DNA of 64,000 nucleotides from assembly GCA_021927905.1 (NCBI GenBank), contig BLLK01000020.1, forward strand, positions 1,240,001-1,304,000, written 5' to 3'. Source of the stretch: Chaetoceros tenuissimus. Its lineage: Eukaryota; Bacillariophyta; Thalassiosirophyceae; Chaetocerotales; Chaetocerotaceae. Under the pieces are notes generated by a model, which searched no databases, was not told the origin of the DNA, and saw only the letters and a list, made by a program, of their open reading frames with translations. The translations under genes and the position numbers were made by a program. Below, piece after piece: positions 39,919 to 49,367 of the stretch; positions within the stretch are counted from its first letter, which is position 1; every line of letters starts with the position of its first letter.

Positions 39919-41520
39919 TTAGCAACTTTTTTCTTCGCTGCTTGGAGACTTGACACTTTGAGAGATTGGGTCTGTAAACCTAGAACTTGAGAAGGATCGA
40001 ACGACAACATTTTCTGATTGGTTTGTATTCGCAAATCGAGACGATGATAGTGAACGATGCAGGGAGTGCATAGAATTCTCACTACTTGATTTGGCAAGTT
40101 CTTTCAAGTTTTGGCTACTTTCACTCATGGGCAAGTCGCTTCCTAAAACGCTGAGCGCAATCAATTCATTGGAATGGAGCATTAGCGATTCTTCCGACAC
40201 AGACAACATGTTTTTACCTTGAGGTGAAGCATGTGCCTTCGATAAAAGGTTCAGATATGAAGCAGACTTCCGGATCTGATTACATACTGGGGCTATCGTA
40301 CCAGCTGTATCTTGGTTTGTCTCTCTTTCAACCACATTACCAGTGGCGGTGTTTTCAACTTGACAAGAAGCAGTTATAGTCTGGCCTTGAGAAGTGTTTT
40401 TGTCCGAACCTTGACGATCTCCTTTTTGTACTAGTCCACCTTGCTCTTGAACTTGTTGTCCTTCTTGTTTCTGTTGTTCTTGAATTCTCAAAGTCCGTTG
40501 CAATTCTTCGTACCTAGCTCTCAATTTGAGGAGAGTCTGCTCTACTTCCAGTTCAGCAGCCTTTGGATCTTTCAAAATCTTTTCCATACGATTCAAAACC
40601 GACTGTGAATAAGTCCCTTGCAAACCTGCTCCTTCCAAGTTCATAGCGACACCCTCAACTGATGATGATGCAACGTTGGGGTAATTTTGTTCGTCTTTTG
40701 CCAGCTTCGCAAAATACTTTTGAGCATGAGATCGAATCTGCGAAGATGTCCGCGTCGGTATATTCAGTGCTACCTTCTTCCATTCTCTCCCATGTACTTT
40801 CAACCCTTTGAGAAATGCCTCATGCTCCTCTTTAGTCCATCTACCAGTTGAAGGTTTATTTTTTGTCGATGCTGGTTTTGTCGATGTCGACGATGGTTTT
40901 TTATCACTAACAAGTGCAGATGTAACTATGGTCTTTGGTACTGACTTAGCCAAGGAAGCTCTTGGAAGCGAGGCTACAGTAGCGGCAATCTTCAAAGATG
41001 GATCTTTCCTGTGTACAATGGCTTTTTGCTTTTGTTGTATCGTTTGATGCTTTTCCTGAACTCTTCCATCTTGACTTTCACGACTGTGATTGTCTTGCAT
41101 ACGGACACATTGTTTCTTTTGACTATTACTAGTTGCAGCACCAGTAACAGGTGCACTAGCAGTAGTAGTGATCGCCTTTGGAATATTTAGAAAATCAAAA
41201 CAATCATTTCCAAGAGAATTATCAATCACATCATCGATTTGTTCTCTTGTCATGGGAACATCAGAAAATGAATGCTGCGATTCTTCTAGAGAGCGTTTCA
41301 TAGGTGTGAATGAATGATGTGACGATGCATTGGCAATACAGGCCATGTCTTTATTTATCTTTCGAAAAGTTTTGCTTGATGATGATACTGCTATGGCGAG
41401 TTCGTGTGTCTCTGCTTTACTCTTTTTTTGAGTTGAGCTATTATTGACTTTGTTCTTTTTATCTCGTGTCTGGTCTCCTGTCACTTTTTCTTGGCAAGAT
41501 TGATTATATGTTGGGTTCAT
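39919..41520 (-). CDS. SHAQKYF-type MYB transcription factor
   Basis: 533 residues. A single MYB/SANT repeat of the SHAQKYF class lies at about 226-272: GRWTKEEHEAFLKGLKVHG, then WKKVALNIPTRT and SSQIRSHAQKYFAKL, with the three regularly spaced aromatic positions. This class includes plant circadian regulators (CCA1/LHY/RVE) and is expanded in stramenopiles. A Gln/Glu-rich coiled-coil segment follows (about 320-365), and the flanks are Ser/Thr/Gln-rich. Nuclear. Targets unknown. The long 5' intergenic stretch (988 bp) suggests complex control. Confidence 0.85.
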   Translation of the reverse strand: MNPTYNQSCQEKVTGDQTRDKKNKVNNSSTQKKSKAETHELAIAVSSSSKTFRKINKDMACIANASSHHSFTPMKRSLEESQHSFSDVPMTREQIDDVIDNSLGNDCFDFLNIPKAITTTASAPVTGAATSNSQKKQCVRMQDNHSRESQDGRVQEKHQTIQQKQKAIVHRKDPSLKIAATVASLPRASLAKSVPKTIVTSALVSDKKPSSTSTKPASTKNKPSTGRWTKEEHEAFLKGLKVHGREWKKVALNIPTRTSSQIRSHAQKYFAKLAKDEQNYPNVASSSVEGVAMNLEGAGLQGTYSQSVLNRMEKILKDPKAAELEVEQTLLKLRARYEELQRTLRIQEQQKQEGQQVQEQGGLVQKGDRQGSDKNTSQGQTITASCQVENTATGNVVERETNQDTAGTIAPVCNQIRKSASYLNLLSKAHASPQGKNMLSVSEESLMLHSNELIALSVLGSDLPMSESSQNLKELAKSSSENSMHSLHRSLSSSRFANTNQSENVVVRSFSSSRFTDPISQSVKSPSSEEKSC

Positions 41521-42508
41521 GCAGTTCTTGAAATTTAGATTTGTGCATGAAGCTCTTTTCAGTCGAAGAAATCTATCAGCAATGAGTTTTATTTAGGGTT
41601 CTATATCTCTGTCTGGAATGCACTGAAACAATGAAACTCTTAAGAATTTTGACTCCTTTTCTGTTCACTATTTATGTTGCGTCTACTGTAATATATGTTT
41701 AATGTGAGCTTCCAAAGCTTTTCCTAGAAAGGAAGAAAGAAATGTGTTGTTCAATTTGAATTGAATGGCTATGATAGTATCAGCAATTGAAAGAGAATAC
41801 AATCGAATTCTGATTCATTCATTTGAGTAACAATGCTATGGTACTGTAAGTAGGTATTCTTTTCAACAGTTCTTGTGGTCAGCATGAGAACTACGGTCAG
41901 TGTCAAGAATGTGTCAGCAATGATGCGCCTGAGATCGGGTCTCCGCGCGTGAATGATATGGCTAGAGAGGTATGTTGTGATATTTTTGGCTAGGGATAGT
42001 ATGGTATTTGGATGTTATTGTTGTACGTATGATGATGAAGATGCTTTCAATGTCAAAGAATGAATGTGAAGAGTAAGTAGATAGATAGCGTCTACTTGAC
42101 TATTTTGTAACAAGCGAGAGTGTGTATCGGAAAGACTTGTAAGAGAATAGTGATGGTAGCCCATTATCGATGGTAGGAAGCATCTACCAGGTTCAAAAGA
42201 AAAACCTCCAAAGTTTTTCCATTTGTCCGCAAATACGGTAATAGTTATCATGAATAGTAAAAGCAAAATCAAAAAGAAATCTATGCATTCTAATACAAGT
42301 GCCTTTGTATTCTTTTTTTCTTTTTATTCTTTTTGTTATTTTCTTTTTACATTCCAATGAATTTCTACGGTACATTGAATCAATATCTCCCTATTCATGC
42401 AAAATATAGCTTTATCCTGAAATGAAATATGGCCATTATTTTGATCCGACACTGAAACAATCCGAATCATTACATGAGTCCCAATAATTTTAATTCAGCA
42501 AACCATCA
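41521..42508. promoter_or_regulatory. Long intergenic region upstream of MYB gene
   Basis: 988 bp between the MYB start and the LSm2 3' end, both minus strand. A locally GC-rich block GCGCCTGAGATCGGGTCTCC (41924-41943) and a long pyrimidine tract (about 42306-42350) stand out. No gene supported. Confidence 0.35.
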
Positions 42509-42930
42509 CTACGATGCCTTTTGGGGAGCATTCTCTTTTCTTGCCGCATCTTGCAATAACTCTGTATCGACTTCACCAGTAGGAATCTGAATATACCTTA
42601 CAACACTTCCTCTTATAAAACAATTTTTCAAAGCTAATAATTGTGGATACTTGTGCTTATCGACTACTTGTACATTGTTGAGTTTGACATTAAGATATTG
42701 GTCAACAGAGTGGAGTGTACCAGTTAGGACCACGTCGTTTTTTAGTTCGACTGCCACCTCTTTTCCAACCAGTGTTTTGAAGAATGAGTAAAATAGCTAT
42801 GATGGGATGCAAAAAGGTTAGAATTATCAGGATACTCGTATAATCAGATGAAGGCAAAGGCGAAGCACAAAAATTAAATGAAGACGGATAGGTACGTAAT
42901 TGGAATCATTTACAAGGAGGTTCTCACCAT
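42509..42930 (-). CDS. LSM2: U6 snRNA-associated Sm-like protein LSm2
   Basis: CDS is complement(join(42509..42796, 42928..42930)), 96 residues, against 95 in human. The first coding exon is only the ATG; a 131-bp intron (GTGAGA...ATAG) follows, and exon 2 continues LFYSFFKTLVGKEVAVELKN. Without the join the conserved N-terminal helix has no start codon. Sm1 (VVLTGTLHSVDQYLNVKL) and Sm2 (NCFIRGSVVRYIQIP) motifs are complete, and EVDTELLQDAARKE is the LSm2-specific C-terminus. LSm2 joins the LSm2-8 ring on U6 snRNA and the LSm1-7 ring in mRNA decay. Confidence 0.95.
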
Positions 42931-43748
42931 TTTGATTCGGTTCTGAGATTTTCTGTCAATAGCAGAGATTTAGGAGTTTATTAACAAGGTTTGTTAAAAG
43001 AGAGTAATGGAATAATGAATGAATGAATGTAATGTAGCTAATATACATGGATGTGCATAGCATAGAGAAGGTGAAAACGAGCTTCTTCTGGTGCATCCTA
43101 GTGCAAAACCATAACCTAAATATTACTATAATATACATATACATAGATTATAGACATAATAGACGTCATTGGATTATATTTCCCATGGTCAACGGTCAAT
43201 CCAACATATACTGCTCCAACGCATCAGCATATACATTTCAATCATTACTTTCAATTTATTGTATTCTAAATAACTTTTAAAATATGTCTAAAAATGAGCA
43301 AGCCCACCAAGAAACCAGTCATTAAACACGCCAATTAGCAAATTCTTTGGAATTTCAAAGTCATCAAAAAATGCAAGTCATCTCATGTTCGCTTTCAAGA
43401 TGATTGACAACTCTTTATCTTTTCTAAAACAGGACATTGGTTGTCCCATCTGATGCTGAGCTTCAGGAATATAACATGATGGAACAGTGCAATGGCAACG
43501 TAGGGTATCACTATGACGGTAGAATAATTGAAATTGTTGCTCAATCAATCATCGATTTATTACATTATCTGCTTGCAGAGCGTGTACGTAGCGTAGTTCC
43601 CCATTTGTAAATAATAAATAATAAAAGGTTGAAAGAAGTATATATTATGTAACGTGTACGTACTTATTTGGTACATTTGAACCTAGACATGAATATTATT
43701 GTAAAACTTGTGTTTATATACCAATTTTTCGAGGTTGCTAGCAACGAA
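42931..43748. other. Intergenic between LSm2 and the permuted tRNA gene
   Basis: About 820 bp. An open stretch without ATG at about 43430-43609 reads like coding sequence (TLVVPSDAELQEYN...), preceded by an acceptor-like AAAACAG, but no partner exon or family was found. TTTATATA (43713-43720) lies about 40 bp upstream of the tRNA sequence and may be its TATA element. A GTTGCTAGCAAC palindrome sits at 43735-43746. Confidence 0.4.
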
Positions 43749-43853
43749 CATCCAAGTAAGCCCTTGGTCGCGGGTTCAAACCCCGCCTCGTGCAGCAAAA
43801 CGTTTCTGACGGCACGTGTAACTCAGTGGTCAGAGTGGGGGTCTTATGAGATG
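43749..43853 (+). promoter_or_regulatory. Bulge-helix-bulge formed by the ends of the permuted tRNA precursor
   Basis: CATC (43749-43752) pairs with GATG (43850-43853). CAAG (43753-43756) pairs with CTTA (43843-43846) with one A-C mismatch. TAA (43757-43759) and TGA (43847-43849) are opposed 3-nt bulges, and the anticodon stem closes the other side. This is the expected substrate shape for tRNA-splicing endonuclease. Confidence 0.7.
43759..43848 (+). tRNA. Circularly permuted tRNA-Ile(UAU) gene
   Basis: The 3' half (43759-43794) lies upstream of the 5' half (43812-43848), with a 17-nt spacer between. Joined 5'-to-3' they make a complete 73-nt cloverleaf. Acceptor GCACGTG/CTCGTGC has 6 of 7 pairs; D stem ACTC/GAGT with loop AGTGGTCA; anticodon stem GGGGT/GCCCT; loop CTTATGA or CTTATAA depending on the exact join, anticodon TAT; variable TGGTC; T stem GCGGG/CCCGC with loop TTCAAAC; discriminator A. 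The break falls in the anticodon loop beside position 37/38, the usual eukaryotic intron site. T runs (TTTTC, TTTTTTT) from 43855 can end Pol III transcription. Neither half has its missing partner in normal order nearby. Confidence 0.85.
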
Positions 43854-43888
43854 CTTTTCTTTTTTCATTTTTTCAATTTTATTCACAC

Positions 43889-43955
43889 GTACGTACTTTC
43901 CCGGTATCTAAAAAATCATCAAAACTCTCTCTTTTCTTCCCATCTTCATCTTTTT
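43889..43955 (+). repeat. Dispersed ~70-bp repeat at the left border of copy B
   Basis: Matches the minus strand of 17477-17546 and partly 13084-13135. It begins within 40 bp of the permuted tRNA terminator and runs into the duplicated 5' flank of copy B. Confidence 0.6.
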
Positions 43956-44305
43956 ACATAGGGGGATAATATTTTACCCCAAACAGAAGTCAAAAGGGTC
44001 GCGCCTCTTTCGGAGAAGTGAAGTGGTTTCAGTTAAAATAAAACGGTACAGCTACAAGTAGCTACATAATAGGTCCATAGCCAAATTGAGCCATCACTGA
44101 AACCCCCGCTCCCGCTTGACAGACATTGCTTTCCTTCTTCTTCTCTTGCTTCACCAACACTGAACGCTGCCAAAAATGAATCCTTTTTCCACTTGAATTA
44201 GACTGAAGCACACTGCCACTGCATTACACACAGCACTCCAAATACAAATCTCAATAGCAACTCGAATACAATTCGAATCATTCGACTAGTCTCGAATTAG
44301 ATACA
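43915..44305 (+). repeat. Duplicated 5' flank, copy B
   Basis: Nearly identical to 13084-13475, ending at the ATG of the paralogous gene. Differences are scattered substitutions and a few 1-3 bp indels. Confidence 0.85.
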
Positions 44306-47300
44306 ATGGATTCAGAGTCGCCTTCCAAGTTGTGTGGGGTTACCTCTCATGCATGCCGCCGTCCACGGAGTTCCAATCAAAATGATGAAAATGCTGCATG
44401 CCATTCATCACAAACACTGAACCACAGTACAAGGATACACTCATCAAACCTCTCTACTGGCTCACCTAGACCGATTGCACTGAATGAATCAAGCAACCAA
44501 GTGTTGGGAGAGACAGAATCTTCACCAATGAAAACAACACATGTTGAAAAGCCTTTTGAATCAAGTCGAATGCCTACCTCCAATGAGTAAGTCTATATTG
44601 TCTCCAATTGCACATTTTCCATCCTTTTAATATTAATTATGGTTTGGTATTACAGGAGCAGTGAACAGGACGAAAATCAAGCTTCTCTCGACCATGCTTC
44701 TCCCAAACGCAAACGAAATGTACAAGAGTCGAATGATGATGCCGAAACGAAGAAGCACAAGACAGGTGACATTCGAAACTTCTTCTCTCCACCTTCCACT
44801 GCATCTTCTACTAAAAGGAAGAGTGTATCAAAAAGGAAGAAGTCAAGAACCGCATCGCAAAAGAATCGAGGTCAAGTCGATTTCTACTTTCTCCCAAAAG
44901 TTGATGTTGAACCAAAGAGTCCAAGTATTCAATCAAGGTAAGCACATTTTGCATACTGTATTTCACATTTGTTTGTACATTTAGAATTAGTTTTTAACCT
45001 TTTTATAAATATAGATCATTGCAAGAAGAACCGTCGGATAGGCAAGATTGGGAAAAGGATGTACCACCGTTGATAAGTAGAGAGAAAGAGATTCTCTCAT
45101 ATGTAGACAAAATCTATAAAGATGCTGATTTGAAAACCACAACCATAAGGCATATCAACGAATCCGTCAAAGAAGAGTTTCAGATTGATGAACTCAATGA
45201 TGAAATAAAGAAATCCATCAAAGCTCATGTGACAAGACTCGTCAATGCACCAGATCCCATTCAAGTCCCAGCGGTTGAGGATGGAGCTCCAACTCTCCCT
45301 CGCACAATTCTTATTTACGATAGTACTCGTAGATTCAATTGTCCACCAGAAGAGAAAAAGATACTGAAAGAAATAGCGTCAAAGTGTCTGGGTAAACTGA
45401 AAGAGGATGGACATTATACAGATCCATTTTCTGAAAATCTCCAACATTTGAACTATGGCAATTTTTACCAAAACTACCAGGGACCTGCAGTGTACTTTCA
45501 TCATGGAGATGAAAAGGTTGACTCAAAGTTCGGCTCAACTGTTAACTTTGGCACGAGAATGGGATACTACCAACAAGAAGCCAATGGTGTAGCTCCTCAC
45601 GTTACCAAAGTAATCACTTTGAACTCCCTTACAAAACATCATGCTGATCATGTTGAGAAATACAGAAAACAGTTGCTAAAAGAGATGGGATGCTCGTCAG
45701 AAGAACCGACATCACTGCAAGATTTCAAGAATGATCCTCATTTTCAACTATCCGCACTTTACTATTTTGAGCAGAAGCACTGCCACACCGACTATTCAAA
45801 GAGATGGGACTTGTCTTTCCTTGAGAGTTGCGTACAATGCGACAATGGATATGAAGACGAACCGGCATCGATGCATGAATTTTTAGCAGCTTCCAATCGT
45901 ATATTTTGGAACAACTACAACTTCTGCTCCGAGAAAGCTGCTTTTCTGACCAAAAAAATGGAGGAGAAATCAGGCTATGGCATCAAGCACTTTACAGTTG
46001 GTGTGCCCAATTTATCATGGCACCCTGGAATTCGTTCAGGCTCAGAACCATTTGTATTCAAAACCAACCATTACAGGGACATGGCATGAACAGTACCGTG
46101 ATATGTTTCCAAAAGATGCTATACCTGAGTCTTCTGATATAGACGAATGCTACGATAAGAAATATCTTCTCAAGCATCGTGCCGAAGCGCAAAAGAATTG
46201 CCGAATAGTTGCTGAAAATATAAAGAATGGCGCTCAGCGGACAGTGAATTACGTTGATACGAATGAGGTGGCTTTTAGCTATGATTTTGAGAAAAACCAA
46301 GAGGTAAAAGATGCTGACCTTGCTGTAGCTCATCACTTGCAGGTATACTGTGATCTTGGTTACGAAATTTTTCATCACGAAGACGAAATGTTTTTGTTGT
46401 ATACGAAGGAATCAAACTCTTTCGTTTATTTTCTTGGCCCACTTTGTAAGTTACTTGGCAAATTCTCATTTGATACACCAGAAAATATTAAATCAGCAAC
46501 AAAACGAGCTGTATGGGCCGAAATATTACGACAGCTTTGCAATCTTGCAAAGGGTCGTCCAGACGGTGGCAAGGATGATATATTTCAAAACATTCTCCTA
46601 GCGCACTATCTTTCCACCGTATTACATCTGCAGTTTCACATGCCCTGGAGGTTCCCTGTGTTGCTAGGCAAAGACATTTTGACCCCTAGAGAAGTCTTTG
46701 CTCGAAATAGAGAGTTTACTCAAATGCCACAGAGAGCAAGAAATACTACAACTGTCCGCAGCCGTACTGATCGCAGTGGAGATCGCCAAGGAGCCTCAAC
46801 CGGTGACTTTGAAAGCAAAATATTCTATTTGGCATTGAATATCTATTCTTGTTATCCATTGCATGTTGCTAGAAAAATGGTTGCAGATCTTTTTCGTGAT
46901 ACAGCTGGAAATTTGGTCATGGCTACCGTTAGTGCTCGAAACATAAACTTTGGTAGAGGGAATTATCTGAGTGATGAACTGCAACGCGACTGGAATGATT
47001 TCTATCAAAGTAGTGTGAGACAGAACAGCGGAAACTCTAATGGAAGAAGACAAACTCCTGCGGAGAAGAAAGAGCGCGACAGATGTGTTGGTCTTCTTAC
47101 TGGGAAAGCAATGAAAGTGATTCGAGCAAACCCTATCCTGGGTGGTGACTTCTATATCTGGCATCAAACAGATGACAATGAGAAAGCTATAGCTGAAGCG
47201 CAGAATAGTGATGCGCAACGTCCAAATTTGCAATTCGATCAGCTCCTGCAACTTCCTTACGTACATGAAGGACTCCGAACCAGATTGAAGGCAGAAAATA

Positions 47301-47410
47301 AAAAGTTCAAGAAATCATTTCGACTAGGTTTTCACCAGGTCAAACCATTGGTAACTCGAAAGAATGGTGAATGGAAACTTGCTGAAATCAGAGTTGAACC
47401 TCCACCATAA
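44306..47410 (+). pseudogene. Unknown-family protein, copy B (3 exons, one frame break)
   Basis: Exons 44306..44586, 44656..44937 and 45015..47410 with the same phase-2 introns as copy A. Exon 1 is almost identical to copy A (only the last few codons differ), and exon 3 stays near-identical for about 90 codons (through QVPAVEDGA), then drops abruptly to clearly lower identity. Relative to copy A, copy B lacks 5 bp at about 46040-46060, so the frame that begins at exon 3 ends at 46089 while the homologous frame continues to 47410. All conserved blocks (GRPDGGKDDIF, NINFGRGNYL) persist beyond it. Either a recent pseudogene or an assembly or sequencing error. The 3' flank has a short tandem repeat of GTGCACAGATTGGATGTGTG. 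Confidence 0.7.
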
Positions 47411-47777
47411 TGATGCACAGATTGGATGTGTGTATTCATTGAGATAAACTTGCAACACTCGCCACAACAGAATGATGGTGCACAGATTGGATGTGTGCAT
47501 TCATAATTCATAAAAGTTCATGTATAATAAACCTTTATCAATTTCATCAATTGTTTTCATTTTCTTTCCATAGGTTCTTTCAACTTCCTGAGTTTCTGCA
47601 AGCGACCAAGCAGAGACACCTTTTTCCACACTGCAGCAACAGAGCAAATAATGAACCTTTTCAATTGAATGAGACTGGAGCACACTGTCACTGCGTTACA
47701 CAAAGCACTCCAAATACAAATCTCAATAGTGATTCCAATACAATTCGAATTCTTTGATTAGTCTCTAATGCATTACA
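47411..47777. other. Spacer between copies B and C
   Basis: The 3' flank of copy B (GATGCACAGATTGGATGTGT) is duplicated at about 47473-47500. The right part (about 47570-47777) is a diverged version of the 5' flank shared by copies A and B. No separate gene. Confidence 0.6.
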
Positions 47778-48778
47778 ATGGAGTCAGAGTCGCCTTCCAA
47801 ATCAAACCGGAGTTCCTCTCATGCATGCCGTCCATGGACAGCCCCTCAAAATGACGAGAATGAATACCGTTCACCTCAAACACCAAAACTAGGAGCTTCA
47901 ATGCATACATCCAGCCTTTCTACTAGTCCCTGTCGACCGATTGCACTGAATGAATCAAACAATCAAGTGTTGGGAGACACGGAATCTCAAGTAAAAGCGA
48001 CACATGTTGAAAAGCCTTCCAAATTGAATCAGATGCCTACCTCTGATGAGTAAGTCTATATTGCTTCCATTCATGTCTCTTCCATCCTTTTAATATTAAA
48101 TTCCGTTTGGTATTACAGGAGTAGCCAGCAGGAAGAAAATCAAGCTTCTATTGGTCATGATTCTCGAAAACGAAATGCAGAAAAATCAAATATTGATCCT
48201 GAAACGAAGAAGCTCAAGACCAGCGACATCCGAAACTTCTTCTCTGGACCTTCTGCCCAATCTTCTACAAAAAGGAAGAAGTCAAAACAGAAGAAGAAGT
48301 CAAGAAACGCACCGCAAAAGAATCGAGGTCAGGTCGATTTCAACTTTTGCCCAAAAGTCGATGGTGAACTGAAAAGTCCAAGTATTCAATCAAGGTAAGC
48401 ACATTTTGCATTCTGCATTTCACATTTGATTGTATATTTAGAATTAGTTGTTTATCTTTTTATAACTATAGATCATTGCAAAAACAACCGTCGGATAGGC
48501 AAGATTGGGAAAAGGATGTACCGCCGTTGATAAGTAGAGAGAAAGAGATTCTCTCATATGTAGACAAAATCTATAAAGATGCTGATTTGAAAACCACAAC
48601 CATAAGGCATATCAACGAATCCGTCAAAGAAGAGTTTCAGATTGAAGTAGGGTTTGCTCGAATCACTTTCATTGCTTTCCCAGTAAGAAGACCAACACAT
48701 CTGTCGCGCTCTTTCTTCTCCGCAGGAGTTTGTCTTTTTCCATTGGAGTTTCCGCTGTTCTGTCTCACACTACTTTGA
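47778..48778 (+). pseudogene. Unknown-family copy C: 5' part fused to an inverted 3' fragment
   Basis: Exons 47778..48049, 48119..48394 and 48472..48778 keep the family's intron positions and stay in frame (284 codons). Exon 3 follows copies A and B almost exactly through FKEEFQIE-equivalent residues and then, at about 48645, switches into antisense family sequence and ends at 48778. The PIP-like motif is kept as TSDIRNFF. More diverged from A and B in exons 1-2 than they are from each other, yet near-identical to them in early exon 3. Probably a rearranged pseudogene that may still be transcribed. Confidence 0.75.
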
Positions 48779-49072
48779 TAGAAACTATTCCAGTCGCGTT
48801 GTAGTTCAGGGCTCAGGAAATTCCCTCTACCAAAGTTTATGTTTCTAGCACTAACAGTAGCCATTTGCAAATTTCCAGCCGTATCTCGAAACAATTTTGC
48901 AACCATCACTCTAGCTTGCTCCAATGGATAACAAGAATAGATTATTCAATGCCAAATAGAATATCTTGCTTTCAAAGTCACCGGTTGAGGCTCCTTGGCG
49001 ATCTCCACTGCGATCCGTACGGCTGCGGACAGTTATAGTATTTCTCGCTCTCTGTGGCATTTGAGTAAACTC
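48646..49072 (-). pseudogene. Inverted internal fragment of the unknown family
   Basis: On the minus strand this encodes family sequence: VSARNINFGRGNFLSPELQR, then QSSVRQNSGNSNGKRQTPAE and VGLLTGKAMKVIRANP, and nearer 49072 the region equivalent to copy B 46712-46860. It corresponds to the reverse complement of about 46712-47130 of copy B, with about 5-10 percent differences and at least one frame-shifting base near 48940. Confidence 0.85.
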
Positions 49073-49367
49073 ATATTTGCTTCTGAAATTGAATACTTGG
49101 ATGAAATACTAGGATATGAAGTCATAATAATATCATTGTGTTTTTATATAGGAACATCTTCCATCGTTATCGTTTCTGACTAAATCTAAGTAGGCATGCA
49201 TAAGGATGTAGCTACACTTTCATGAAAGAGCTTATCCACTCAATGTTGACAATATTTAATCATATCAGCACTTGACAACAATGATTAAAAAATTACAAAA
49301 CGATAAAACGAGATGTGGTGCCTAAGGTATTCTTATTGCTTTCATAAAAAGAAATAGCAAACTTAGA
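49073..49367. other. Intergenic, nothing recognised
   Basis: About 295 bp from the end of the inverted fragment to the MYND-gene start; AT-rich, no feature. Confidence 0.3.

Noticed and set aside
43430-43609. Open stretch without ATG beginning TLVVPSDAELQEYN
   Set aside because: It reads like coding sequence and follows an acceptor-like AG, but no upstream exon, start or family could be found.
43759-43848. Two unrelated tRNA pseudogene fragments instead of one permuted gene
   Set aside because: The halves pair in the acceptor and anticodon stems, and their outer ends form a bulge-helix-bulge at the correct site, which chance fragments would not do.
13476-49072. The unknown A/B/C family as an LTR retroelement or virus-like element
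   Set aside because: No reverse transcriptase, integrase, capsid motif or long terminal repeats were seen; it has ordinary spliceosomal introns and duplicated promoters instead.
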